Shown one piece after another: positions 19,500-32,645 of a stretch of 64,000 nt of DNA. The translations under genes and the position numbers were made by a program. How positions within the stretch are numbered: position 1 is the first letter of the stretch; each line of letters begins with the position of its first letter. Source of the stretch: Siderastrea radians (Eukaryota; Cnidaria; Anthozoa; Scleractinia; Rhizangiidae); NCBI GenBank assembly GCA_964017195.1, contig OZ024898.1, positions 3,733,482 to 3,797,481 on the forward strand. Reading direction: 5' to 3'. Under the pieces are notes generated by a model. It searched no databases. It was not told the origin of the DNA and worked only from the letters and a program-made list of their open reading frames with translations.

Positions 19500-22400
19500 A
19501 GTCAAGTGTTTTTCACCATCCTAAATCACGTAACAAAACGTCAAACTCCATCATTTGATATAGATTCCGCGACTGAGTCGAAAGCTTGTGGTTTACATAA
19601 ATTTTGGATCCTGTGAAAGAAACCTGATTTGCTTTGGAACGAGAAAACAGCTCAAAGTTTTTGCCCCTATTAATATTCTGGCTCCAACCTTGTGGAGATC
19701 TTTCATTTAAGTAGTGATGCGATGAACCAAAATTGCAGAAATAGCTTTAAATAAAAAAAAAAAAGGCGTTGAAATGTTGTTCGCTTTTATCGCTCATTTT
19801 CACTTCAAAATGTTTGATTTACTTAGGTATCATACAGGAAATTTGATAAACAAAATTAAACGATAAAAAATGAACTCGGTTATGGAGCTGTTTCATGAGA
19901 AATGTCTTTGTACTAGTACCAGTAAAGCGCTGAAGAGCAAGGAATGGCCTACCTGTAGAATGTGACAAACAGATACATTTACGGCCATGAACTTATTTCG
20001 CTAGTGACACATTTACCCTAGCGTTTCCAGTCCCGATATGGAAAGCTATTTCGGTGTTCTTTGAAGGAAAGAGCTTTTTTTTTACAGGCAAGTTAACAAA
20101 AGAAAAAAAAAAACAAACAAACAAAACAAAAATAAAACCAAACTGGGTGAATGACCCCAATATCTTCATTTTCGCCTGCTGTAAAACGCACGAAATTGGC
20201 GTGATCCTCCAATGCCTTCAGTGACTGAACTACACAATACTAAGAAAACTGAATACAATCCCATCAATAACCCATTTTCCTGACGACATGTTCTTACAAC
20301 TCGACGTTGAATGGTGAATGTTTCAAGCCTTTGGGAGAGGTGTTTTTGACATTCTTGTAGCTTGATGTGTGGGATTTATTGAGCAATCATTTGTCTTTCG
20401 CACTCTTTTGTTCTGTTCAACAGTACCTCACAGTCGTTGATCCAATAGCGCTATTAAAAAGTGTTCGTTTTATTCCAAAAGGTTGTTTTTTGTTGACAAA
20501 CACCAAAAATAGATTATTTCAGTGAGATAATGTAAGGGCCTTTGTTGAAAACACTTTAAAAATGAATCTGAGAGATCAAATGAAAGCGGCGAACAATATA
20601 CATACATAAATTTTATTTACTCTGGAAGTTACAGAGTAGCATTTCTGCTAATTTCTTCGAGCTAGCTAAATAAGTAAAATACATATAATAAGAATAAATT
20701 TAAAGAAGGAAATTTAAACAATACAGACAAACTTTAGAAATATTATATTATATCCACTCAGTGCACTGCCAGTTTCAAAGTGATGTCAAACGTGGTTGAA
20801 GCTTATCAAGTCCTAGATGTGAAAAGTAAATTTTTCTTAAAACGTAACCTACTGTAAAATAGTTCGGAGGTTAAATTTTTCACACCTACACTTTTATGCT
20901 ATAGAACCAAAACCACTGATTTGAAATTAGCCTTTTGAAAGTGATAAGGGTGTCAAAAAGGACGTCGTCGAAACGTTGTTCACTTTAAACACTCATTTTT
21001 CATTTTGCAATGTGTTATTTAACTAGGCATATCCAAGGCAATTTGTTAAGCAAAAATTAAAGGATAAAGGATTAACTCCGTTACGGAGCTGTTTCATGAG
21101 AAATGACTTTGTGCTAGTACCAGTAAAGAGCTGAAAGGCAAGGAATGGCCTACCTGTAGAATTTGACAGAAAGATGCATTTACGGCCATCAACTGATTTC
21201 GCTCCTGACACATTTACCCAAGCGATTACAATCGTTGAGGTTAGATTTACTAGTGAAAGCTATTTTGTTCTTTGAAGGAAAAAGCTTTCTTTCCTGATAT
21301 CAACGCGCAGCACAAATCAGAAGACATCACAGATATGTCAATAAAAGAAAGAAAAATCAAAACGAAAACCAAAAAGAAAGCCAATAAATACCAAACTGGG
21401 TGAATAACCCCAATAGCTTTATTTTTGGGTGGTGTAAAACGCGCGAAATAACATTCACCCGCCAGGTTTTCGTTAGCCAAAAAGTTTTCGCGGTCTTCAA
21501 TGACTGAAGTACAAAACTAAGAAAACTGAATATAATCCCATCATTAACGCTTTTTCCTGACAACACGTTCTTAGAACTCGACGTTGAGTGGTGAATGTTC
21601 CTTGCCTTTGGGGGAGGTGTTTTGATATTCTTGCAGTCTGATGTGTACCATTTATTGAGCAAACATTCGTCATTTGCACCCTGTTTTTCTGTTCAACAGT
21701 ACAAATTTTACAGTCGTTGATTCAATAACGCTACTAAAAGTATTTGTTTTATTCCAAAAGGTTGTTTTTGTTGATAAACACCAAAAATAGCCAAGATTAT
21801 TTCCGTGCGATAATAAGTGAGGGTATTTGCTAAAAAAAAAAAAACACTTTAAAAATGAATGTGAGAGATCGGTGACAGCGGCGAACAATGTTTCGACATC
21901 CCGCCAGTTTCAAACCAGATACCAAATGTGGTTGAAGTTTGTAAAGTGAAAAAGTGACAAGTGAAACGTATGTTTTTCCAAAAATGCGATTTATTACCTT
22001 AAGTAAATAGTTCGGAGGCTAAATGTCCCACGCCTATCTTTTTATGCCTGTAAATCTCCGAACATATTTGAAATTAGCCTTTGGAAAGTGATAATAAAGT
22101 CAAACATGAATGACGTCACTAAAACGTTGTTCGATTTGACCCTCGTTTGTCATTTTAAAATATTTGATTTAACGAGGCATATCACAGGCAATATGATAAG
22201 CAAAAATTAAACGATGAAGGATGAACGCCATTACGGAGCTGTTTCATGAGAAATGTCTTTGTACTAGTACCAGTAAAGAGATGAAAAGCAAGGAATGGCC
22301 TACCTGTAGAATGTGACAGAAAGATGCATTTACGGCCATTACCTTATTTCACTACGGACACATTAACCCAAGCGTTTCCAATCTCTGAGGTTAGATTTAC

Positions 22401-23940
22401 TAATGAAAGCTATTTTGTTCTTTGAAGGGAAAAGGTTTCTTTCATATCAAAGCGCAGCACAGTCCAGAAGACATCAGAGGTAAGTCAATTACGAGTCGTA
22501 AATCTCTGTAAGACTTGATAGCCGAAACTATTCCAGTTGCTACGATCAAACACAAACACAAACAAAACTAGTTTCAAGTTTCCTTGTTCCGTGTGTAGTT
22601 TTACAAATAACAATGAAGTTAGTATTTTTAATGAGCAAGAATGTTGCTAGATAACGTCAGAAAGTAACGTCCTAAAAGCTTAAAATTTGGGGGCATTTAA
22701 AGGGATTTAAAACAGGGCTAATCCATAAAAAAGGAAAAAGAAAGAGAAAAAGGATGAGAATGACGATGAAAATAACAAGGGCCAAAATGAAGAGTTCGGA
22801 AAGTGTTACACTATCGTTTTTGGCGTAAAAAACGTGTCCTACTTAATACGTAGGTATTTTTTTATATTAAAGAAAACCAAACTTGTTGAATTACCCCAAC
22901 ATGTTTATTTTCGCGTGGTACAGAACGTGCAAAATTAAAGTCACCCGCCAAGTTTTCGATAGGCAAAGTTTTCGCGATCTTCCATGACTCAAAAGCTAAA
23001 AGCAAAGCTAAGAAAACGGACTTTAAAAACCCATCGATAACGCATTTTCCCAAGAATAGGTTTTAAGAACTCGAAGTTGAATGGTGAATTGCTCCTAGCC
23101 TTTTGGGAGGTGTTTTTGACATTCTTGTAGCTTGATGTGTCGGATTTATTGAGCAAACATTTGTCATTTGAACAATCTTTTTCATTTGAACACTACTTCA
23201 CAGTCGTTGATCCAATAACGCTATTATTTATAAAAAGCATTTGTTTTATTCCAAAAGGGTTGCTTTTCGTGATGGACACCAAAAATAGACGGAGGTAATG
23301 AATAAAGCTTTGTTGGAAAAAAATTTAAAAATAAATATAAGACATTAGTAAAGGGGCGAATATGTTTCGGCATCTGCACTATTGCCAGTTTCAAAATGAT
23401 GTCTAATGTTGCTGAAGTTTATAATGTAATAGATGTGAAAAGTATATTATTCTAAAAACGTAACGTATTAACTAAATAGTTCGGCGCTTTAAGCGCTCAA
23501 ATTTCTCACACCTACACTTTTATGCTAAAGAACTTCAACCACATTTGAAATTGCCATTTTGAATGAATGATATCAAAAAGGATGTGGAAACGTTGTTCGC
23601 TTTTATCGCTAATTTTCATTGTAAAATGTCTTATTTAACTAGCCATAAAAAGGAAATTTTATTAACAGAAAAAAAAAAAAGATAAAGGACGAACTCTACT
23701 AGGGAGCTGTTTCATAAGAAATGTTTTTTATTTCTAGTACCATTAAAAAACTGAGTAGCAAGGAATGGCTTACCTGTAGAATGTGACAAAAGATGTATTT
23801 ACGGCCATTACCTTATTTCGCTACTTACACATCGACTCTCTGGGGTTAGAATTACTAATACATATGAAAGTTATTTTGTTCTTTGAAGGGAAAAGCTTTC
23901 TTTCATAGCAAAGTGTAGCACAGATCAGGACACATTAGAG
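19500..23940. repeat. U2 upstream block of four monomers
   Basis: Anchors lie near 19947, 21149, 22299 and 23769. The order and spacing match U1 without the mariner-like insert. The block starts directly after GAGGAAGAGTCAAG at the end of U1, where U1 lacks the Penelope C-terminal fragment seen at the U3/U4 junction. Confidence 0.75.
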
Positions 23941-23944
23941 TCAC

Positions 23945-24149
23945 CCCTTTAAGTCCAATTTCAATATGCATATTCTCCTTAGATTTCTCCTTATATCTCT
24001 TATGCTACTAGTTGGGAGAATTTGCACAAACGTCAAGACATCTTTATGTTTGATGACCATTTAATTTATTCTCGTGACCTGTATGTTTGATCAAATAGTG
24101 ATATTGTAAGGAGAAATTTGGTTCTTGTCACTACTAGGGGCTTAAAGGG
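23945..24149. mobile_element. 205-bp TTAA-type MITE (U2)
   Basis: Ends CCCTTTAAGTCC and GGGGCTTAAAGGG are inverted. The right flank is TTAA; the left flank is TCAC, a probable decayed TTAA. Sister units read through (GAGTTAAGTAAG) at the same place, so this is an insertion private to U2. A related copy is at 60256-60446. PiggyBac-like by TTAA and CCCTTT ends. Confidence 0.75.
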
Positions 24150-24717
24150 TTAAGTAAGAAAAAACACTTTTTGTTATAAATCTCTGTAAGACCTGAAGCT
24201 AATACCATTCCAGTTGTCACGATCAAGCAACCAAAGTTAGTTTTAAGTTTCATAGCACCTTGTCTAGTGCCACAAAGACAATAAAGTTAGCATTTTTTGT
24301 GAACAAGATAGTTACTAAATAGCGTCAAATTCGTTTGATCAAAACAGTGTAGTACAAACCACATTCCTTCCTGAAAGAACAAAATGTGAGGGCCAGGATT
24401 TAGAAGGGTTCAAAACAAACCTAATCCCGCAAAAAAAAAGAAGCAGAAAAGGATGCGGATGAAAATGATAAAGGGTCGAATCGAAGAGGTCAAAAACTGT
24501 CTTACCATCGTTTTAAATTTTAGAAATGATTTAAAGAAAAACCTTGTGAGCTAGGTAAAGTGCCAAATTTAATTTATTTTACTCATGAGGCGATTTCTCT
24601 TGTCTTGTGTTTTGAAAACCGGGCTCTGAGCTCTTTAAACGTTCAAAACTTAACAGTTACTTTGTTGTAATGTTTTAGTATTGAACGGTGTTGTCATCCA
24701 ACAATCAAGAACTCAAG

Positions 24718-26187
24718 ATGAAGTTTGCAGCATTCACTCAGACTGCTCTCGCCCTTCTTGGGCTAACCATTGTTTGCCAAGTTCAGTCTTTTCAAAACGT
24801 AAGTAATTTAAAACTGCTTGAAGCTCCATTCTTCGAAATAACCCACTCGAGATCAGCTTGTTGGAAATCATACCGTGAACATCAAGACTACATCAGAAAG
24901 AAAGACAGCCTTAATGTAATTCTGGTCTGCGTAAAGATTACTTCTAGATTGTAACATAGTCAATGGTTTAAATTTGCGAGAGTCTGTCCGATCAGGATAA
25001 CGTGCAGCCATAGCCAGGGCAAGGAGCCAGTTAGTCGGTGTAATGGGAGTGCAACTCCGATGTGTTCGTCCCCTGGCATTTTCATAATCTGGATTATATT
25101 TAGATAAGCGATATATATACAAGGCTAAAAAAGATAAAAAGGGGGGTATAAACAATTAAAATGAACCAAACGTTTACGACAAGTATGTCATCATCAGGGT
25201 TGTCAGGGTTGGTTCATTTTAATTGTTTATACCCCCCTTTTTATCTTTTTTTAGCCTTGTATATATATCATTTTACCTTTTAGCGAATATTATGTCAACA
25301 TTTAGATAAGCCTTTCCCACGAATTAAGCTTCTGAACCATGTCAGTGTTTCGTTTGGCGCTCTTCAGTTATCTTCAGAAGTCATCACCTAAAACTCTTCG
25401 GAAACCTTTGAACTTTTAGAGGAACTCTTCGGAGGATTTCGCTTAATCTTAGGAAACATTCGGAAGACTTCGGGCCACTTGAAAATAACCCATCTTTAGA
25501 GAACCCTTAGGTACTTAAAAACTACTGCTGGAACGCACCAACATTGCGGGCAACTACTAAATTTCACCTTGTGTCCACCTTGGAAATGGTTTGACGTTTC
25601 ACTCTGACCCATTAAAAAGGAAACTTCAAATTCTGGACAAAAAAAAAACTACATGTTAAAATATGGTTGTTGTAGCAATATCAAATTTCACGAATATTGA
25701 TACGATCATACCAATGCAAATTGTTTTCAGATAAATTTTACGAAAAAGCAAACCGTTTGTTGGCTTTTGCTTGTCTTGTTTGCGTAACAAAAAGGTATCA
25801 AGTTATAAACGTTGAAAGTCAGCGCGGGCACTTTGTTGTCCCCCTCCTGTCCCTCCCCAGGTTAAATAGAGTTGACATTAGAATCAAAATAAACGTTCCA
25901 TGGACGAGATCTCGTAATTGTTGCACAAGGCACCCAGGGTCACAAGCAGAGCACTTTAGTGGCAAAATATAAGGATTTGTATGGAACTTGATCGCTGGTT
26001 TGCTCAGGAAACTTAAAATGACAATAAATAGCCATTTACGTTTATACATACCAGATCATACCAGATCAAACATTGTCCTTGTGAGAAAAAAAAAACTAAC
26101 TCGTACTTCTTATAGTTACCCCTCAGCTGAATGTTATAAAAAACACACGACATGATAGAATTAACCCAAGAACCGTCCTTTTTGCGA

Positions 26188-26220
<33 letters not shown>

Positions 26221-26485
26221 CTGGGAGATACGTATTGATGACAAGGATAACTGGTACCTAGCTGACGCTAAATGCAGAACGGCCTCAACTCGTGGACCTC
26301 ATGTGCTTAGGGAGTACTACCCACTTGAAAGCGAAAAGGACGCCCGTGCTTGTCCATCTGCATCGTCCGTGGGTGAAAGTATAAAGCATTTATATCGTTT
26401 CGAGATGAGGACCCCAATGAAGCAACGAGTGGACGGAAATTGGCAGCCTTATTACGCCATTGGCTGTTGTTATGGTCACAATTGA
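24718..26485 (+). CDS. U2 gene: small secreted cysteine-containing protein, variant class B
   Basis: Exons 24718-24798 and 26228-26485 splice in phase 0; the acceptor here is GGGAG|ATA instead of GGCAG|ATA, still with AG. The 112-residue pre-protein has the same signal peptide with small changes (TQTALALLG). The mature domain belongs to the second sequence class, shared with U4: ADAKCRTASTRGP where U1/U3/U5 have AEAKCRTDSSLGA. Gln replaces Lys in RTPMKQR. All four mature cysteines are kept. The intron carries a private hammerhead foldback (25110-25299) and lacks the SINE of U1, U3 and U5. Only about 90 bp of 3' flank remain before the U2/U3 junction, but the ATTAAA signal is retained. Function as discussed for the U1 gene; IL-17 similarity is a hypothesis. 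Confidence 0.8.
25110..25299 (-). mobile_element. 190-bp foldback insertion with degenerate hammerhead (U2)
   Basis: Arms of about 58 bp (25111-25168 and 25210-25268) pair almost perfectly. The loop contains, on the minus strand, CTGATGA (25191-25197), a perfect 4-bp hairpin GACA-TACT-TGTC, then GTAAAC in place of GAAAC. A 31-bp tail lies outside the right arm. A 12-bp duplication ATTTAGATAAGC flanks it (25098-25109 and 25300-25311), and other units have the empty site. The extra T in GAAA predicts a dead ribozyme. Confidence 0.75.
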
Positions 26486-26576
26486 CGCGAACATACTTTA
26501 GCAGGCGGTTCTAGAATCGGCCATTACAACATGTTGTAAAGAGATACAGAATTTGATTAAACTGCCTAGTGGTACC
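26486..26576 (+). other. Truncated 3' flank of U2 and U2/U3 junction
   Basis: The 3' flank matches U1 up to CTGCCTAGTGGTACCGGG and then jumps (at about 26577) into the middle of a U3 monomer (CATATCATAGGCAATTTG). The rest of the 3' flank, the Penelope element, the TTAA element and the first part of a monomer are all missing. Confidence 0.7.
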
Positions 26577-29500
26577 GGGCATATCATAGGCAATTTGTTA
26601 ACCAAAAATTAAAGGATAAAGGATGAACTCCGTTACAGAGCTGTTTCATGAGAAATGTCTTTGTACTAGTACCAGTAAAGAGCTGAAAAGCAAGGAACGG
26701 CCTACCTGTAGACTGTCACAGACAGATGCATTGACGGCCATTAACTTATTTCGCTACTGACACATTAACCCAAGCGTTAACAATAGTTGAGGTTAGATTT
26801 ACTGGTGAAACCTATTTTGTTCTTTGAAGGAAAAAGCTTCCTTTCCTGATATCAACGCGCGGCAAAAATCAGAAGACATTACAGATATGTCAATGAAAGA
26901 AAGAAAAATCAAAACGAAAACCAAAAAGAAAGCCAATAAATACCAAACTGGGTGTATAACCGCAATATCTTTATTTTGGGTGGTGTAAAACGCGCGAAAT
27001 AACATTCACCCGCCAAGTTTTCGTTAGCCAAAAAGTTGTCGCGGTCTTCAATGACTCAAGTACGAAACTAAGAAAACTGAATATAATCCCATCAATAACG
27101 CTTTTTCCTGACGACACCTCCTTAGAACTTGACGTTGAATGGCGAATGTTTCTAACCTTTGGGGGAGGTGTTTTTGACATTTTTGTAGCTTGATGTGTAG
27201 GACTTATTGAGCAAACATTTGTCATTTGCACTCTTTTTTTCTGTTCAACAGCACCTCACAGTCGTTGATCCAAAAATGCTATTAAAAACTGTTTGTTTTA
27301 TTCCAAAAGGTTGTTTTTGTTGACAAAAGAGAGATAATGAGTAAGGGCCTTTGTTAACACTTTATAAATGAATGTGAGATCAATGAAAGCGGTGAACAAT
27401 ACATACATAAACTTTATTTAGTCTCGAATTTAAAGAGAAGCATTTCTGCTAATTTCTTCGAGCTAGCTAAAGTTACAAAATGAGTAAAATACATATAATA
27501 AGAATAAAAGAAGCAAAAATAAACAATACAAACAAATTTATCAAATATTATATCATATCCACTCCGTGCACTGTCAGTTTCAAAGTGATGTCCAATGTGG
27601 CTGAAGTTTATAAAGTTCTAGATGTGGAAAGTAAACTTTTCTAAAAGTGTAACCTATTGTATTAAGTAAATAGTTCGGATCGAGGTTAAATTTGAGTTCT
27701 CACACCTACACACCGAACTTCAACCACATTTTGAAATTAGCCTTTTGAAAGTGATAAGGGTGTCAAAAAGGACGTCGAAACGTTGTTCACTTCGAACGCT
27801 CATTTTTCATTTTGCAATGTTTGATTTAACTAGGCATATCAAAGGCAATTTGTTAAGCAAAAATCAAAGGACAAGGGATGAACTCTCTTTGTACTAGTAC
27901 CAGTAAAGAGCTGAAAAGTAAGGAACGGCCTACCTGTAGAATGTGACAGACAGATGTATTTACGGCCATTAACTTATTTCGCCACTGACACATTAACCCA
28001 AGCATTTCCAATCTCTGAGATTAGATTTACCAGTGAAAACTATTTTGTTCCTTGAAGGAAAAAGCTTCCTTCCCTGATATCAACGCGCCTCACAAATCAG
28101 AAGACATTACAGATATATCAATAAAAGAAAGAAAAATCAAAACGAAAACCAAAAAGAAAGACAATGAATACTAAACTGGGTGAATAACCCGAATATCGTT
28201 ATTTTTGGGTGGTGTAAAACGCGCGAAATAACATTCACCCGCCAAGTTTTCGTTAGCCAAAAAGTTTTCGCGGTCTTCAATGACTCAAGTACAAAACTAA
28301 GAAAACTGAATATAATCCCATCAATAACGCTTTTTCCTGACGACACGTTCTTAGAACTCGACGTTGAATGGTGAATTTTTCTAGCCTTTGGGGGAGGTGT
28401 TTTGACATTCAGTCTTGCAGTTTGATGTGTCCCATTTATTGAGGAAACATTTGTCATTTGCACTCTTCTTTTCTGTGTAACAGTACTTCACAGTCGTTGA
28501 AGAAAAGTGTTTGTTTTACTCCAAAAGGTTGTTTTTGTTGACAAACACCAAAAGAGATTATTTCAGTAAGACAATGAATAAGGATCTTTGCTGAAAAACA
28601 ATTTAAAAATGAATATGAGAGTTAAGTGACAGCGGCGAAAATGTTTCGACATCCCGCCAGTTTCAAACCGGAAATGTGGATGACATTTATAAAGTGAAAA
28701 GTGAAAAGTTTATTTTTCTACAAATGTAACCTATTGCCTTAAGTAAATAGTTCTGCGGCTAAATTTCCCACACCTACACTTTTATTCCTGTAGAACTTCC
28801 ACCATATTTGAAATTAGCCTTTGGAGAGTGATAATAAAGTCAAACATGAATGACTTCACTAAAACGTTGTTCGATTTGAACCCTCACTTTTCATTTTAAA
28901 ATATTTGATTTAACGAGGCATATCACAGGCAATTTGATAGGCAAAAATTAAACGATGAAGGATGAACTCCATTACGGAGCTGTTTCATGAGAAATGTCTT
29001 TGTACTAGTACCAGTAAAGAGCTGAAAAGCAAGGATTGGCCTACCTGTAGAATGTGACAGAAAGATACATTTACGTCCATTAACTTATTTCGCTACTGAC
29101 ACATTAACCCAAGCATTTCCAATCTCTGAGATCAGATTTACCAGTGAAAACGATTTTGTTCTTTGAAGGAAAAAGCTTTCTTTCCTGATATCAACGTTCC
29201 TCACAAATCAGAAGAAATTACAGTTATATCAATAAAAGAAAGAAAAATCAAAACAAAAACCAAAAAGAAAGACAATGAATACCAAACTGGGTGAATAACC
29301 CCAATATCTTTATTTTTGGGTGGTGGTGTAAAACGCACGAAATAACATTCACCCGCCAAGTTTTCGTTAGCCAAAAAGTTTTCGCGGTCTTCAATGACTC
29401 GAGTACACAACTAAGAAAACTGAATATAATCTCATCAATAACGCTTTTTTTCTTGACGACGCTTTCTTAGAACTCGACGTTGAATGGTGAATATTCCTAG

Positions 29501-31408
29501 CCTTTGGGAGAGGTGTTTTGACATTCTTAGAGTTAGATGTGTACCATTTATTGGGGAAACATTTGTTATTTGCACTGTTTTTTTCTGTGTAACAGTACTT
29601 CACAATCTTTGATCCAATAACGCAATTAAAAAGTGTTTGATTTATTCCAAAAGATTGTTTTTGTTGACAAACTCCAAAAATAGATTATTTAAGTGAGACA
29701 ATAAATTAGGATCTTTGCTGAAAAACAATTTAAAGATGAATATGAGAGATCAGTAAGAGCGGCGAACAATGTTTCGACATCCCACCAGTTTCAAACCGGA
29801 TGCCAAATGTGGTTGAAGTTTATGAAGTGAAAGGTGAAAAGTGAAGCATGAAAAGTTTATTTTCCTAAAAATGTAACCTATTACCTTAAGCAAATAGTTC
29901 GGTGACTAATTGTTTCGAGCCGATACTTTTATGCCTGTAAACCTCCAACCATATTTGAAATTAGCCTTTTGAAAGTGTTAATAAAGTCAGACATGAATGA
30001 CATCACTAAAACGTTGTTCGATTTGAACCCTCATTTTTCATTTTAAAATATTTGATTTAATGAGGCATATCACAGGCAATGCGATAAGCAAAAATTAAAC
30101 GATGAAGGATGAACTCCATTACGGAGCTGTTTTATGAGAAATGTCTTTGTACTAGTACCAGTAAAGAACTGAATAGCAAGGATTGGCCTACCTGCAGAAT
30201 GTGACAGAAAGATGCATTTACAGCCATTACCTTATTTCGCTACCGACACATTAACCCAAGCGTTTCCTCTGAGGTTAGATTTACTAATGAAAGCTATTTT
30301 GTTCTTTGAAGGAAAAAGTTTGCTTTCACATCGAAGCGCAGCACAGTCCAGAAGACATCAGAGGTAAGTCAATTACCAGTCGTAAATCTCTGTCAGACTT
30401 GATAGCCAAAACTATTCCAGTTGCTAAGATCAAACACAAGCAAAACTAGTTTCAAGTTTCCTCGCTCCGTGTGTAGTTCCACAAATAACAATGAAGTTAG
30501 TCACAAGGTAAATTTCTTTTGATCAAAACCAAGTACAATCCTAAAAGCTTAAAATATGAGGGCATTTAAAGCGGTTCAAAGCAGGAGCAGTAATCCACAA
30601 AAAAGGAAAAAATTTGGAAAAGGATGAGGATGAAAATAACAAGAGCGGAAATGAGCAGTATCGTTTTCTGGATTAAAAAACGTGCCCTACGTGATACGTA
30701 AGTATTTCTTTGTATTAAAGAAAACCAAACTTGTTGAATTACCCCAGTAAATATCTTTATTTTCGCGTGGTGCAAAACGTGCGAAATTAAAGTCACCCGC
30801 CAAGTTTTCGTTAGGCAAAGTTTTCGCAATCTTCTATGACTCAAGTTCAAAGCTAAGAAAGCGGATTAAAACCCATCGATAACGCGATTTCTCTAGAACA
30901 CGTTTTCAGAACTTGAAGTTGAATGGTAAATGTTCCTAGCCTTTTGGGGAAATGTTTTTGACATTCTTGTAGCTTGATAACTCCCATGGCGTTGAATGGT
31001 AAATGTTTCTGGCCTTTGGGAAGGCGTTTTGATATTCTTGCGGTGTGACATGTACCATTTATTGAGCGTATATTTGTCATTTGCACCATTTTTTCCAGTT
31101 CAACAGTGCTCCACAGTTGTTGATCTAATAGCACTATTATATGTTTTACTCTAGAAGGTTGCTTTTGATGACAGACACTCAGAAATAGATTATTTGAGTG
31201 AGACAATAAACAAGGATCTTTGTTGAAAAACACTTCTTAAGACATCAGTGAAAGGGGCGAATATGTGTCGACATTCACACCATTGCCAGTTTCAAAATGA
31301 TGTCAAATGTGGCTGAAGTCTATAGTTATAGATGTAAAAAGTATATTATTCTATAAAGGTAACGTGTTGTATCAACTAAATAGTTCGACGCTTTAAGCGC
31401 TTAGATTT

Positions 31409-31569
31409 GGGGTGTCAGTAAAACGCGGGGTCGGGGTCGGGGTCGGGGTCCATTGTTCTTTTGCTTCGTTTTCTGTTGTCTTGCCCTAACCAAAACATAA
31501 AACCGAAAACGAAACAAAAGAACAATGGACCCCGACTCCGACCCCGACCCCGCGTTTTACTGACACCCC
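31409..31569. mobile_element. 161-bp G-rich foldback MITE with 8-bp target duplication
   Basis: Arms of about 65 bp are near-perfect inverted repeats beginning GGGGTGTCAGTAAAACGCGG. The flanking duplication is TTAGATTT (31401-31408 and 31570-31577); U4 and U5 show the empty site. The left arm has four GGGG tracts separated by TC (31427-31448), an ideal quadruplex pattern; the right arm has one tract broken. The 8-bp duplication suggests the hAT superfamily, inferred. Confidence 0.85.
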
Positions 31570-31969
31570 TTAGATTTCACACACCTACACTTTTATGGTA
31601 ACGATCTTCAACCACATTTGAAATTGCCATTTTGAAGGTGATAATGATGTCAAAAAGGATGTCGAAACGATGTTCGCTTTTATCGCTCATTTTCATTTTA
31701 AAATGTCTGATTTAACTAGGCATGAAAAGGAAATTTTATTAGCAAAAAACAACAACAACAACAACAAAAACAGAAACGATCAAGGACGAACTCCACTACG
31801 GAGCTTTTTCCTGATAAATGTTTTTTACTTCTAGTACCTGTAAAAAATGAATAGCAAGGAATGGCTTACCTGTAGAATGTGACAAAAACATGCATGTACG
31901 GTCATTACCTAGCTTATTGCGCTATTTACACATTAACCCAAGCGTTTCCAGTCTGCGAGGTTAGATTTA

Positions 31970-31981
31970 CTAATATATATA

Positions 31982-32054
<73 letters not shown>

Positions 32055-32199
32055 CTTCAAATTTCTTGTGTGGAACGGTTTCCAGAGAGCGCTCAACTTC
32101 GATAAAATTGCCTGAAGAGTGTGGTCATCCATTGACTATACGAAACAGACCTGTCGCATTAAATCGATGAAATACTTTTGAAGCCTGGAACCTTTTTGA

Positions 32200-32245
<46 letters not shown>
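31970..32245. repeat. Paired (AT)n tracts bracketing a hammerhead insert (U3)
   Basis: Long AT runs at about 31971-32052 and 32209-32242 flank about 155 bp of unique sequence. U1 has no AT run here, U4 a very short one and U5 (57368-57412) a long uninterrupted one, so the unique piece is an insertion into, or alongside expansion of, the AT tract. Confidence 0.85.
32100..32166 (+). ncRNA. Apparently complete type I hammerhead ribozyme
   Basis: Seen: core CTGAAGA at 32112-32118 (CUGANGA); stem II 32119-32141, nine pairs (two G-T wobbles) with a TCCAT loop; GAAA at 32142-32145; stem III ACA (32145-32147) with TGT (32152-32154) and a GACC loop; cleavage triplet GTC ending at 32155. Stem I pairs GCA (32156-32158) with TGC (32109-32111), then, across an internal loop, ATCG (32163-32166) with CGAT (32100-32103). 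All invariant hammerhead nucleotides appear present. Flanks CTTCAAA (32054) and TTTTGAAG (32176) could extend stem I. Activity is inferred. Confidence 0.75.
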
Positions 32246-32645
32246 ATGAAAGCTCTTTTGTTCTTTGAAGGGAAAAGCTTCCTTCCATATCAACGTGCAG
32301 CACAGATCAGGACACATGAGAGTTAAGTAAGAAGAAAAACTTTTTGTTATAAGTCTCTGTAACACCTGAAGTTAATACCATTCCAGTTGTCACTATCAAA
32401 CGACCCACAGTTATATACTTTTAAGTTTCATTGCAGCTAAGTTAGCATTTTAGTGAACAAGATAGTCAGTCAAAGTGTTAAATGTAATTTATGTTACTCA
32501 TGAGGTGATTTCTTTCATCTTGTGTTCTGCAAAACAGGGTTCTGAGCCTCCTTACTACTCACTGGTAATTAAATGTGTTCAAAACTTAACCACAGTTAAC
32601 TGTTGTTTTAATATTGAACGGTGTTATCATCCAGCAATCAAGAAG

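Larger units (their letters stand above)
26577..32300. repeat. U3 upstream block of five monomers
   Basis: Anchors lie near 26700, 27929, 29040, 30187 and 31868, one more than in the other units; the extra one is of the ~1.1-kb type (27929-30187 region). The first monomer is cut at its left by the U2/U3 junction. The block hosts the G-rich foldback (31409-31569) and the AT-flanked hammerhead insert. Confidence 0.75.

Noticed and set aside
31879..32132. Frames rich in alternating Ile-Tyr
   Set aside because: They are translations of the (AT)n microsatellite.
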